The notes beneath the pieces were generated by a model, which saw only the letters and a program-made list of their open reading frames with translations, ran no database searches and was not told where the DNA came from. A program made the translations under genes and the position numbers. A DNA stretch of 64,000 bases. Origin: Lamellibrachia columna. Lineage: Eukaryota > Annelida > Polychaeta > Sabellida > Siboglinidae. This document shows, piece after piece, positions 1 through 11,225 of this stretch (the first letter of the stretch is position 1; each line of letters begins with the position of its first letter). The DNA is taken from positions 1,889,501-1,953,500 of the forward strand of contig OY759275.1 in the NCBI GenBank assembly GCA_963662155.1, read 5' to 3'.

Positions 1-165
1 ACCTCCAGCTCTTTTAAAATGCCTCCATGTGCCAGTAAATATTTACAAAAATAGCCATGTATTCATGTGCCCACGTGGCCCATAGCCGAAGAATTCCCAT
101 AAATCCCTCCGCCTGTTAAACTCTTAAAATTTACTGTTTCACAGCCAATAGCTTCTGCAAAGAAA
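1..165 (-). repeat. dispersed repeat X, copy 1 (cut by window edge)
   Basis: It matches 16335-16491 and the end of the copy at 24300 (CAGCTCTTTTAAAATG, then AAATATTTACAAAAATAGCC, then CACAGCCAATAGC). In the two other copies a CR1-like LINE on the minus strand lies immediately on the low-coordinate side, so a LINE copy may sit just left of this window. Unit X may be a LINE 5' region or an unrelated repeat; no coding capacity is seen. Confidence 0.6.
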
Positions 166-1268
166 CCTGTGAATATGCCTGCTCAACTGCACTTATGTCA
201 CATCATATGAATTGTTTAATTTCACATATCACAATTTAATACGCCCTACATTCGTGTGAAACAATAAATAGGAAGGTCAACTGTGGTCTTACCCCTGTAG
301 TACATTACGTGATGTTAATATATACATCACATTACATCATATTTTGTAATATTTGTAGATGGATCAATAGTTGTTGTGCCAGTTGTGTTCACAATTGTAT
401 TTCAATACATTTCTGTAGTTTTGTTAAGTTTACCAGGATACTTTGTTTTAAATTCCTATGTAAATCACCGTTTTGTAGCATCATTTATTATAGTGTGAAC
501 ATATATGTAGGAAAAAGAACTCAATGTGTGTTCATTTCACTTTAATTCACTATTGATAAGTAAAACAGAACGTTTTCAGTCCTCATTATGTGTCAGTAGT
601 AATTGGACTGAAATCAGGTACATAGTTTGACAATTTGATAACATAAACAAAACATAAAGTTTATTTCCTTAATTTTTGATACGTTAATATCACATTATGA
701 AGGGTTGAGATAAATATATTAAGTTACACTTAAGCATCCTATTTTATGATTTACATATTTTGAAAATATGTATATATTTAATATAATTAAATTCACACCT
801 AAAGCAAGTACTTAGATGAAAATACAGGGAAACTAGAGAAAGGGTATATCTGACCTACAGAATTGATAACATATCAAACAAAATCCCTGTAATGGATCTT
901 TATTGAACAAAATTTTATTAGTGTACTTGACCCTTCATACTTAAATATATCTAACATTTGAACTTATAATAATATATGTATAAAATACTTCTAGTATGCT
1001 GAAATCCTTGGAAGACCCAAGTTTGGCAGCACACCAAAACAAAAAGGGTTAAACAGTTCATAATCGATCAGCAGTTCCAGTTGTTATGGAATCCAATAGT
1101 AAACGTTTGTGAAAATAAACACGATACATGTTCATTTGGGAAGGAACATGAAACTAAAATGTGGTCTTAAGACATGAGTCAATTTGAAACCCTAATTGGA
1201 TCATTTAATATGGATTGAGGGTTCATTAAGAAACAATCAGCAGTGCTTGTTCATGGTTTATATTGCAG
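166..1268. other. AT-rich intron, no feature recognised
   Basis: Non-coding, AT-rich sequence with no repeat array, LRR exon or transposon domain that I can identify on either strand. Presumed intron of the LRR gene. Confidence 0.6.
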
Positions 1269-1352
1269 TTTGACAGAGTGTAGAATCACAGCTCAAGGAG
1301 TGCTCGATGTGACCAGATCCCTTGCAAACTGCCCACAACTGGAAACGCTTTG
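1269..1352 (+). CDS. LRR exon 1 (A-type, 84 bp)
   Basis: The acceptor ends TTGCAG and the donor is TG|GTGAGT. The first base completes the previous codon, then 27 codons follow and two bases (TG) are left for the next exon. The product starts LTECRITAQG and ends CPQLETLW, with the conserved A-type cysteines near both ends. The final TG plus G of exon 2 makes Trp. It is the first LRR exon in the window; no clear exon is seen upstream in 1-1268. Confidence 0.82.
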
Positions 1353-1546
1353 GTGAGTTGTAGGTCTTTATATACAACCTCACTGTACGGCTTGTGTTTG
1401 TGTACATGGTTTATTTTATTGTTGTTCCAAGTATGTTTTGAATACATGCACTGTTTTAAATTGTAGAATGTGTGTTGTGTTATTTAAATGTTTCCAAATT
1501 ATGCATTAATATTTTGTGTGTGTCTTTAAACAATATAAATGTACAG

Positions 1547-1633
1547 GTTGTTTGGAAATGACATCAGCGATCCCGAGGCTGGTCAAGCTCTTGGTCGCAG
1601 CATAGTTGCCATGACATCTCTGCGGGAGTTGAG
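1547..1633 (+). CDS. LRR exon 2 (B-type, 87 bp)
   Basis: The acceptor is TGTACAG and the donor is AG|GTAAGG, only 194 bp after exon 1. It encodes LFGNDISDPEAGQALG followed by MTSLREL, the asparagine-containing B repeat. It closely resembles exon 6: the same TGTACAG|GTTG junction and GATCCCGAGG core. These two exons are equivalent members of duplicated blocks. Confidence 0.85.
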
Positions 1634-3231
1634 GTAAGGCATATCTAGACTATCAAGCAGTCTACCATGTTTTACATACTTCTCCTCAATTTATTATTTC
1701 AATATAATCCTTTTTATTCTCACAGCCTGCACTTTCTTGTGTACAGAGGGCTAGGAGCAACAATTTGTGTTTAAAATACAGGATAGTTTCATTACTCAAC
1801 ACATGCTAGAACCAACTGGGGGAGAGACGTGGACCACTGGGCAGCAGTGATCATGATCAATAACATGCATGCATGCGTACATGCATGCATGCGTCTATAC
1901 AGACATTGTTTTTATTGTATTTCATTGAAACATGCATTCTATGAGCAATTACAGCCTGTTCTTAATAATTTGATATATCAAGAGAACTACACTGAATTTG
2001 TCTAAATACACTGTAGTTAACTTAATGACTGTATTGATAATTTGGGAAGAACTTTTATGTGCGTCCTGTATAGGGCAGACAATTAAATGTTCTGCAAATG
2101 TTTTTTATGTTCAGGTGACATTGACAGTGACATGAATACTGTTAGTTGACATTGACAGTGACATGAATACTGTTGAGTTTCTGACCAATAAACAGTCTGC
2201 AACAAATTGTTATATGTTCTCCGAAATATATGATGAAGATATTGTGCTGATGTATTGTGATTTAACTCCAAGTACAACCCAGAATCCCTCCTGAAAAGTT
2301 TGCCTTTAGACAAAACTGACTGCAACTAAATAAAGGATTAAGCAGCAACATCTTTGGTAATTTTCTAGAATGCTAGACGGTGACATTGACAGAAATACTG
2401 TTAGTTGAGTTTCTGACCAATAGACAGTCTGCAAGAAATTGTGATTTTCTAGAATGCCACAAGTACCTAAATATAAATTATAATAAGATGAAAACACTTG
2501 TAAACTCGGCAGTGAAGATCATGTCCCATCCTAATCTCGGTATACATCATTCAGTCACACTATATGTTAGAGAAGGTGTTAAAAGAAACATAGATTTTAA
2601 AACTTAGTCCAGAAGACCCACAATGATAGTGACTGTTTATCTGTTTGATTCTGTTTATCATAAAACAGTGTTTAAGATGAAGCTTAAATGTCCCAATGTC
2701 ACACAGAACAACCAGCTGTTGTTGACACTGTAGTTCCGTTGTTTGCCACCTGTGTCATATGGGTCTGTACAGGATGCTAATATCTGAGATCATGTGTGAG
2801 GCAGACATAGTTTTGTGTAGTTTGATTATAGAAACACCACATTCCCCATCATACTTCAACACAAGTCTTTAAAATATGGATGTAGATTAAGGCATTAGTT
2901 AATGAAGGCATTAGGTATGTACTGCATCGTCCAATATAATTACATGTCTAGTTTAGATACCCTCTGAGGAAGACCATTTTTGTATGATGTATATTTTTTT
3001 ATTATTTCACAGAGCAATTATGTTACAACTTACACGTTGATTGATAACAATCTCAGCACTCCAAATCCTCACATATTTGTTGTGTCAGCCGTGTGTGTGT
3101 TAACTTTACATATACATGTGTTGTGTTGTTAAACTATGCTACAATAGCAGTTTAGAGTATATTCACAGTGTGCTTTAATCCATGTGTCGTTATGAAACAT
3201 ATACCAATGTCAATTCAATGTGTCTTTGTAG
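1634..3231. other. intron 2-3, mostly unique sequence
   Basis: It holds a short CATGCATG-rich stretch at 1864-1892 and a dispersed duplication: 2110-2205 and 2378-2450 share GACATTGACAG, AATACTGTTAGTTGA and TTTCTGACCAATA.ACAGTC. No open frame of interest. Confidence 0.55.
3037..3072 (+). pseudogene. degenerate LRR exon relic, paralogue of 47971
   Basis: The stretch TTGATTGATAACAATCTCAG resembles the start of B-type exons and of the relic at 47971. The flanking intron text is also alignable (ATTATTTCACAG before, then TGTGTGTGTTAACTTTACA after, like TATGTTAACTTTGCAG). The acceptor AG is displaced and there is no donor. Confidence 0.3.
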
Positions 3232-3315
3232 CCTGCAGTCCTGTGGAATAGCGGCTGAAGCTATGATCTCAGTTTCAAGTGCCCTGCAGCACTGCCAGAA
3301 AATGGAATATCTTGT
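3232..3315 (+). CDS. LRR exon 3 (A-type, 84 bp)
   Basis: The acceptor is CTTTGTAG and the donor GT|GTGAGT. It encodes LQSCGIAAEAMISV and ends HCQKMEYLV. Its closest relatives in the window are exons 7 and 9 (shared CG, ALQHC or ALRHC, and E.L positions). Intronic sequence before it resembles that before exon 7, including a degenerate exon-like stretch near 3039. Confidence 0.85.
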
Positions 3316-3406
3316 GTGAGTTTTACTTGCATATACTCAGACATGTTGTAAACAGTTGTCCTCACATTATCATCTCAGTGAACTGTGTTTGATAATTCCC
3401 ACAATC

Positions 3407-3720
3407 ATTGCTTTAGCACATCAATTGGAGGGTATTTTGTATATCCCTCTACTAGCGTGTGTGTGCATGCATTGCTTTAGCACATCAATTGGAGGGTATT
3501 TTGTATATCCCTGTACTAGCATGTGTGTGCATGCATTGCTTTAGCACATCAATTGGAGGGTATTTTGTATATCCCTCTACTAGTGTGTGTGTGTGCATGC
3601 ATTGCTTTAGCACATCAATTGGAGGGTATTTTGTATATCCCTGTACTAGCATGTGTGTGCATGCATTGCTTTAGCACATCAATTGGAGGGTATTTTGTAT
3701 ACCCCTCTACTAGCGTGTAG
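3407..3720. repeat. minisatellite, 64-bp monomer x about 5
   Basis: Units contain CTTTAGCACATCAATTGGAG then TATTTTGTATATCCCT and a GT-rich end. Alternate units differ at CTCT/CTGT, suggesting a two-unit substructure. It lies in the intron between exons 3 and 4. Confidence 0.95.
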
Positions 3721-3792
3721 ATGTAGAAGGATTTTGACAGTTCATTGCAACTAATGGTGTCCAACTTGCGTATTTTGTACACGTTTGTTGTC

Positions 3793-4238
3793 ACATTGTA
3801 TCATTCATGTACAATCAACCATAGATGATGTACAACTGTGTGTGATGTCACATTGTATCAGTCGTGTACAATCACACATAGATGATGTATAACTGTGTGT
3901 GATGTCACATTGTATCATTCATGTACAATCAACCATAGATGATGTACAACTGTGTGTGATGTCACATTGTATCAGTCAGGTACAATCACACATAGATGTA
4001 CAACTGTGTGTGATGTCACATTGTATCAGTCATGTACATCACACATAGATGATGTACAACTGTGTGTGATGTCACATTGTATCAGTCATGTACAATCATA
4101 CGTAGATGATGTACAACTGTGTGTGATGTCACATTGTATCAGTCATGTACAATCACACATAGATGATGTACAACTGTGTGTGATGTCACATTGTATCAGT
4201 CATGTACAATCACACATAGATGATGTAGAACTGTGTGT
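3793..4238. repeat. minisatellite, 57-bp monomer x about 8
   Basis: Units run GTCACATTGTATCAGTCATG, then TACAATCACACATAGATGAT, then GTACAACTGTGTGTGAT. It ends about 30 bp before exon 4. A different array occupies the equivalent place before exon 8. Confidence 0.95.
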
Positions 4239-4271
4239 GATATTTTAATTAATAAAACAATAATTTTACAG

Positions 4272-4358
4272 CCTCGGTGGAAACAAGCTGAGTGACCATG
4301 AGGCTGCTCTAGCTCTCAGCACCAGCATATGCTCAATGGCGTCTCTCCAGAAGTTACA
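4272..4358 (+). CDS. LRR exon 4 (B-type, 87 bp)
   Basis: The acceptor is TTTTACAG and the donor CA|GTAAGT. It encodes LGGNKLSDHEAALALS followed by MASLQKL. The 40 bp before it (TTTTAATTAATAAAACAA, then TTTTACAG) nearly match the sequence before exon 8, so exons 4 and 8 with their upstream introns are paralogous. A minisatellite ends about 30 bp upstream of the exon. Confidence 0.85.
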
Positions 4359-4500
4359 GTAAGTGGTTCATCTACTTGCTTTGATATTAACCACAAGTTA
4401 TTAACCTTAGGAGTGTAACACCGCCAATTAATCAGCCAAGCCTTTCAGTCCGGTCAGTGTCTCATGTCCTGTCAGAACCGTAGTGTACTAAATAACCATA

Positions 4501-5713
4501 GGGGAGACCGGGGCTAGTTGTAACACGGGTAAGTTGTAACAGACATACTACAGACAAACCTACTATTGCAGATTATTTCGTAAGGTACCAGTACGTTCAT
4601 CAGTAGTTTTAAGCATGTCGTTGGAAAGGTAAAAAACAGTGCCATTTAAAAAACAGTAATTTGTTAGACTTTCACTAGTCTATGTGTTAAAAGTCTGTGT
4701 GCTTTATTCTGTGATGTTCTTTTTTGTTAGTTCTAGTCATGAATATATGCTCTAGCTGTCACACAGGCCATTAAGCAGTGTTTTAAGTATGTCTAATGTA
4801 ATCACATATGTTGTGAATGAGATGGTCCTGGGGCAAGTTGTAACATTTCCCCGGACAAATTGTAACAAAGAAGTGTCATGCGAAAAATGTCACTCGAGGT
4901 CGGTAAAGTATTGGGAAAGTGCCGTCCATTGTGTTTCGGATAGCAATTAATAAACATTTTATAATTAACATGATTATGTTCATTACAACGTTTGCACGGT
5001 GTTCCAATGGGGGATCTGCCAATTATTTTTTATATAAATATTTTATGTAGGGCTTACTAAGTTTTATAAGCTAGTCATATATCCTAGATTTGTATTAAAA
5101 CATTCAAAGCCATTAATTGCGTATAGTTTCGATCGGGTAAAAATTTAACAAGATTTAACAAGATTGCCATCCCAAACAACAAGTTCCAGATGGCAAAGTG
5201 GACAAGGAAGCCATTGGCTTATCGAGAGTCCAACAATTTTCTCATCTATGTGTAGCCCACCCTTATGAAATATCTGTCAATTCTATTTTTAAACATATTC
5301 ACACTACTAGCACTAACACAATCATTTGGCAGTTTGTTCCATTTATTTGTCACCCTCTGTGAGAAAGAGTACTTTCTCATGTCCAACCTACACTGCTCCT
5401 TAACTAATGCTGCTTTGTGTCCTCTGGTTCTACTGCCTTCTTAAAGTTTGAAGAACATATTCCTATCAACATCCTCATAACCGTTCACTATTTTAAATAC
5501 TTCTATTTAGTCTCCTCTTAGTCTCCTGGTCTCTAGTGTTGTCAAACCACATTCTAATAAGCGATTTTCGTAACTAAGGTCTCTCAATTCTGGAATCATT
5601 TTGGTTGCCCTTCGTTTTGTTCTTTCTAGCGTGTCTATATCCTAGATTTGGTAACAATTTGAACTGCAATCCTGAAATATGCTGTTTTTGTTACAACCAG
5701 CCCAGGTCTCCCC
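4501..5713. mobile_element. non-autonomous DNA transposon with 25-bp TIRs, TA target
   Basis: The left end GGGGAGACCGGGGCTAGTTG and the reverse complement of the right end GGGGAGACCTGGGCTGGTTG continue to GTAACA, giving about 23 of 25 matching positions. Both ends are flanked by TA (4499-4500 and 5714-5715), as expected of TA-inserting Tc1/mariner-like elements. There is no transposase. The interior is AT-rich and contains a truncated CR1-like LINE. Confidence 0.6.
5149..5645 (-). mobile_element. CR1-like LINE, 5'-truncated 3' fragment
   Basis: It begins with the inverted LINE tail (TTTAACAAGATTTAACAAGA) and continues through the C-terminal region also present at 14357 and 57440, up to a point matching GCGT(A/G)TCTATATCC. 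It carries several frame breaks. It lies inside the TA-flanked element. The string TATATCCTAGATTTG occurs at about 5082 and 5633, on both sides of the insertion. Confidence 0.75.
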
Positions 5714-6527
5714 TACTATGTGAATACATTGCACATGTTGAAACCTTTCTCATCAGGCCATTTCTGAACCAATCAAGTGTTGTGTTTCTTTGTAAATTAA
5801 TTATAATTTGCTTTGAAAGAGTCAGTGTTCACATATACTTTAATGTTGTTTATCTGACTGTCATGTTTCATAAACAGAACATGTAAATAGTGTCTAGCAT
5901 TGCTGCTGTAAGGTTGAAATTAAGTCTCAAGTCTTACAGCGATAATAAGATCAGGGTAGTTTTGATGGAATTTGAAACTCCAGAATGCAATTGATTTCAA
6001 AGCTGGTGATGTGACTTGGTTTTAATGATAACATATTATCTCTATACAAATTAAAATATTTGGATTATACAGTATATTGTAGCACAATGACAACCCACCT
6101 GTAAACCACACTAAGTGGTGTTTGTGTGTTCCCATCCGTTGGCAAGAGGGGGAGGGTACAATGTGTGAATACCCCCACCCCCAAATCTGTTCCACCCTTG
6201 TTTGTTTTATTGAAATCATTGGACTAACTGTCGACATTTAATTATTTATTTAATTCACCCCAAAATAGTATTTGAGTTTGATTTGTTTCTTTGATTTACA
6301 TGAATAGAAAGACCAAGAAAAGTGATGTTTCTATATGCATGTCAACAAAGTTGTTTATACTTTGTAATACAAATTAAGGAATGGACAAACTAATTTCAAT
6401 ATAAAACAACACACATACATAGTCCATCTGACTGAAGTGACCACCTTTGTAGTCTGTGTTGTTCCTATGTCTCTTGGTCAGTTGAAACATCTTCAAGCAG
6501 CAATTAAATGAAATTTCACAGCAGTTC
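5714..6527. other. intron sequence, no feature recognised
   Basis: AT-rich non-coding sequence. Short open frames here show no known motif. Confidence 0.5.
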
Positions 6528-7663
6528 TAACAACATCTTCCCTGCAGCGTTGTCATACTAGATACCAGCGCCATACAATCCTTGTAACATCTTCCCTGCA
6601 GCGTTGTTGTACTAGATACCAGTGCCATACAATCCTGTTAACATCTTCCCTGCAGCGTTGTACTAGATACGAGTGGCATACAATCCTGTTAACATCTTCC
6701 CTGCAGCGTTGTCGTACTAGATACCAGTGCCATACAATCCTGTTAACATCTTCCCTGCAGCGTTGTTGTACTAGATACGAGTGCTATACAAACCTGCTAA
6801 CATCTTCCCTGCAGCGTTGTCGTACTAGATACCAGTGCCATACAAACCTGCTAACATCTTCCCTGCAGCGTTGTTGTACTAGATACGAGTGCTATACAAA
6901 CCTGCTAACATCTTCCCTGCAGTTTTGTCGTACTAGATACCAGTGCCATACAATCCTGTTAACATCTTCCCTGCAGCGTTGTCGTACTAGATACCAGTGC
7001 CATACAATCCTGTTAACATCTTCCCTGCAGCGTTGTTGTACTAGATACCAGTGCCATACAATCCTGTTAACATCTTCCCTGCAGCGTTGTCGTACTAGAT
7101 ACCAGTGCCATACAATCCTGTTAACATCTTCCCTGCAGCGTTGTCGTACTAGATACCAGTGCCATACAATCCTGTTAACATCTTCCCTGCAGCGTTGTCG
7201 TACTAGATACCAGTGCCATACAATCCTGTTAACATCTTCCCTGCAGCGTTGTTGTACTAGATACCAGTGCCATACAATCCTGTTAACATCTTCCCTGCAG
7301 CGTTGTCGTACTAGATACCAGTGCCATACAATCCTGTTAACATCTTCCCTGCAGCGTTGTCGTACTAGATACCAGTGCCATACAATCCTGTTAACATCTT
7401 CCCTGCAGCGTTGTTGTACTAGATACCAGTGCCATACAATCCTGTTAACATCTTCCCTGCAGCGTTGTCGTACTAGATACCAGTGCCATACAATCCTGTT
7501 AACATCTTCCCTGCAGCGTTTTCGTACTAGATACCAGTGCCATACAATCCTGTTAACATCTTCCCTGCAGCGTTGTTGTACTAGATACCAGTGCCATACA
7601 ATCCTGTTAACATCTTCCCTGCAGCGTTTTCGTACTAGATACCAGTGCCATACAATGCTGTTC
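6528..7663. repeat. minisatellite, 54-bp monomer x about 21
   Basis: Units run AACATCTTCCCTGCAGCGTT, then GTCGTACTAGATACCAGTGC, then CATACAATCCTGTT. The length is a multiple of three, which creates a long repetitive minus-strand reading frame without biological support. Early units (6528-6900) are more variable than the near-identical core, as expected if the array grows internally. Confidence 0.95.
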
Positions 7664-7689
7664 ACATTTCTTCGGAGTTTGGAGTTGAA

Positions 7690-10270
7690 GTCTCCCAGCC
7701 GCACAACGCAGCCACAGACAGATGCCTTTTTCAGAACACCCCTGTGCCGACGACATATTTTGGAGAATTCTAAATGGGTGTTGACAAATTTGAAATACTA
7801 GACAGTTTAATCGTTATATTCTTACTTATCAAAACAGGTAGCAGCACCGTATGGATCAGAAGACAAATAGGAATTACAAGATCTGTATTGAGCAACCTCA
7901 CAGAGATCATAAAAGATAGAAGAATCTTGCTAGAGGCAAAAACAAACAAGACTCATTAACACTCTAGTCTTCCTTCTTTTTATACGACAAAGAAAACTGG
8001 ACAATAAAAGGAACGATGGAAAGGGATTGATGCTTTCACACTGTTGCGTTGGAAGAACTTCCTAGGATTACATGTCGGACTAAAGTAGATATCCTGACAA
8101 TAGCGTAGAAGGAATGACAGAAAGGGAGTGATGCTTTCACACTGTTGCGTTGGAAGAACTTCCTAGGATTACATGTCGGACTAAAGTAGATATCCTGACA
8201 ATAGCGTAGAAGGAATGACAGAAAGGGAGTGATGCTTTCACACTGTTGCGTTGGAAGAACTTCCTAGGATTACATGTCAGACTAACGTAGATATCCTAAC
8301 AATAGCGTAGAAGGAACGACAGAAAGGGATTGATGCTTTCACACTGTTGCATTGGAAGAACTTCCTAGGATTGCATGTCGGACTAAAGTAGATATCCTGA
8401 TAATAGCGTAGAAGGAATGACAGAAAGGGATTGATGCTTTCACACTGTTGCGTTGGAAGAACTTCCTAGGATTACATGTAGGACTAAAGTAGATATCCTG
8501 ATAATAGCTTAGAAGGACCGACAGAAAGGGATTGATGCTTTCACACTGTTGCGTTGGAAGAACTTCCTAGGATTACATGTCAGACTAAAGTAGATATCCT
8601 GACAATATCGTAGAAGGAACGACAGAAAGGGATTGATGCTTTCACACTGTTGCGTTGGAAGAACTTCCTAGGATTACATGTTGGACTAAAGTAGATATCC
8701 TGACAATAGCGTAGAAGGAATGACAGAAAGGGATTGATGCTTTCACACTGTTGCGTTGGAAGAACTTCCTAGGATTACATGTTGGACTAAAGTAGATATC
8801 CTGACAATAGCGTAGAAGGAATGACAGAAAGGGATTGATGCTTTCACACTGTTGCGTTGGAAGAACTTCCTAGGATTACATGTTGGACTAAAGTAGATAT
8901 CCTGACAATAGCGTAGAAGGAATGACAGAAAGGGATTGATGCTTTCACACTGTTGCGTTGGAAAAACTTCCTAGGATTACATGTCGGACTAAAGTAGATA
9001 TCCTGACAATAGCGTAGAAGGAATGACAGAAAGGGAGTGATGCTTTCACACTGTTGCGTTGGAAGAACTTCCTAGGATTACATGTTGGACTAAAGTAGAT
9101 ATCCTGACAATAGCGTAGAAGGAATGACAGAAAGGGATTGATGCTTTCACACTGTTGCGTTGGAAAAACTTCCTAGGATTACATGTCGGACTAAAGTAGA
9201 TATCCTGACAATAGCGTAGAAGGAACGACAGAAAGGGATTGATGCTTTCACACTGTTGCGTTGGAAGAACTTCCTAGGATTACATGTTGGACTAAAGTAG
9301 ATATCCTGACAATAGCGTAGAAGGAATGACAGAAAGGGATTGATGCTTTCACACTGTTGCGTTGGAAGAACTTCCTAAGATTACATGTCAGACTAAAGTA
9401 GATATCCTGACAATAGCGTAGAAGGAATGACAGAAAGGGATTGATGCTTTCACACTGTTGCGTTGGAAGAACTTCCTAGGATTACATGTCGGACTAAAGT
9501 AGATATCCTGACAATAGCGTAGAAGGAATGACAGAAAGGGATTGATGCTTTCACACTGTTGCATTGGAAGAACTTCCTAGGATTACATGTCGGACTAAAG
9601 TAGATATCCTGACAATAGCGTAGAAGGAATGACAGAAAGGGATTGATGCTTTCACACTGTTGCGTTGGAAGAACTTCCTAGGATTACATGTTGGACTAAA
9701 GTAGATATCCTGACAATAGCGTAGAAGGAATGACAGAAAGGGATTGATGCTTTCACACTGTTGCGTTGGAAGAACTTCCTAGGATTGCATGTCGGACTAA
9801 CGTAGATATCCTAACAATAGCGTAGAAGGAACGACGGAAAGGGATTGATGCTTTCACACTGTTGCATTGGAAGAACTTCCTAGGATTACTTGTCCGACTA
9901 AAGTAGATATCCTGACAATAGCGTAGAAGGAATGACAGAAAGGGATTGATGCTTTCACACTGTTGCATTGGAAGAACTTCCTAGGATTGCATGTTGGACT
10001 AAAGTAGATATCCTGACAATAGCGTAGAAGGAATGGTGGTGAAGCAGAGGTGGAGCTACTATGGTATGTCACCAGGACAGACAACAACTTGGAAAAAGTC
10101 TCAGTGCAGGGAAAGGTTGAAGGAATAAGACAAGGTCATCCAAGGACGAGGTGGATCAATGGCATCAAGGAAGTTACCAGCAGCAATATATAAGAACTAA
10201 GAACAATAGCGAGACATAGAACGGATTGATGTGACTTTGTCTCAACGGTCAACCATATGTGTGTATGATG
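7690..10270 (+). mobile_element. RTE-like LINE, 3' part of ORF2, split by a minisatellite
   Basis: Frame at 7774-7959 reads VWIRRQIGITRSVLSNL, typical of the region downstream of the RT domain in endonuclease-reverse transcriptase LINEs of RTE type. After it comes KRIDAF-like coding text (IDAFTLLRWKNFLG) that has been amplified into the 101-bp array. After the array the frame resumes with HPRTRWINGIKEVT at about 10140-10185 and ends in a GATGATG-rich tail near 10265, as RTE 3' ends often do. No RT catalytic core is present. Frames are broken; this is a relic. Confidence 0.7.
8012..10035. repeat. minisatellite, 101-bp monomer x 20, within RTE-like ORF
   Basis: Units run GAAAGGGATTGATGCTTTCA, then CACTGTTGCGTTGGAAGAAC, then TTCCTAGGATTACATGT, GGACTAAAGTAGATATCCTG and ACAATAGCGTAGAAGGAATG. 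The first half of the monomer translates as LINE protein (IDAFTLLRWKNFLGLH) in the frame of the surrounding relic, so the monomer was born from LINE coding sequence. 101 is not a multiple of three, so expansion destroyed the frame. Copies differ by a few bases. Confidence 0.95.
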
Positions 10271-10393
10271 ATGTGATGACGTTCACCCTGAATTCCTCCG
10301 ATATTCCCGGTCTGCCCACAACTCTACCTGTTTTATACCACACGGATAATCAATGCATTAAATAGGGTTTTACTTCCGTATCTTCTTTTTGCC

Positions 10394-10485
10394 AGGGTGT
10401 GGCAAATATTTAAGAACCAAGAAGTATAATACAGTGTATGCGGATGATGTGATCAGCATCATTCCAGTAGCCGTGTCAGGACTCA
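10394..10485 (+). repeat. intronic repeat Y, copy 1
   Basis: GCCAGGGTGTGGCAAATATT through GATGATGTGATCAGCATCAT matches 46926-47000 well and 40445-40515 more weakly. It marks paralogous intron segments of the duplicated LRR exon blocks. The 15-bp array follows directly here; at 47.0 kb the same place has only about three units. Confidence 0.7.
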
Positions 10486-10660
10486 GTAGCCCCTGTGTCA
10501 GTAGCCCCTGTGTCAGTAGCCCCTGTGTCAGTAGCCCCTGTGTCAGTAGCCCCTGTGTCAGTAGCCCCTGTGTCTGTAGCCCCTGTGTCAGTAGCCCCTG
10601 TGTCAGTAGCCCCTGTGTCAGTAGCCCCTGTGTCTGTAGCCCCTGTGTCTGTAGCCCCCT
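10486..10660. repeat. minisatellite, 15-bp monomer x about 12
   Basis: Monomer GTAGCCCCTGTGTCA with a GTCA/GTCT variant. The paralogous site at about 47003-47050 has three partial units followed by the same flank (GGTGTG..AATTGA.TGCCATTA), so this array is a recent local expansion. Confidence 0.95.
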
Positions 10661-11225
10661 AGGTGTGAGAATTGACTGCCATTAGCCCCAGGTCAGTATG
10701 CTATTGATTTAACACACCTCCTCTAGTGTATTTAACGCACCCCCTCTAGTGTATTCATTATTTATTTTTTCAGTACAGTGTTTTATCCAGCAGCTTTTCA
10801 CACATTGCTCAGATGTAAGTGAAAGTTGTTTCCAGTAAATCAGAATCAAATTTAATTTTCACACGAACTGCACAAACCAATTAATTAGTTGAAACTTCAC
10901 TCATTGGTAGAATTGGTCATTGGATTCAGCAACGCTGCAGAACTAGGCCTACACATGATTCCACCGCTGTCTATTGCCACGTACACATTTATACAGCCGA
11001 GTGAATTGAGGCAGTGGGGAGTACACAACATTGTATAGGATTCAGTCACACAGCATATCAACAGATGTCTTTGACCATCAAGCTGCTCATAAATAATCCT
11101 TAATAGTGTGTGGATTGTGTGTCCTGTGGGAATTAACCTGTTTCTGTGTCCATTATTTAGTACAGCTGATGTCTTGCTGTGCCATAGCTCTAGAACTTTC
11201 AAGCTAGACTACTTCCTGATGACAC

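Noticed and set aside
309..545. Small frame at the window start
   Set aside because: AT-rich intron sequence, cysteine-rich by chance, with no similarity that I recognise.
6892..7704. 270-codon minus frame of repeated VNRIVWHWYLVRQRCRED
   Set aside because: Pure translation of the 54-bp minisatellite, without domain, start context or conserved flanks.
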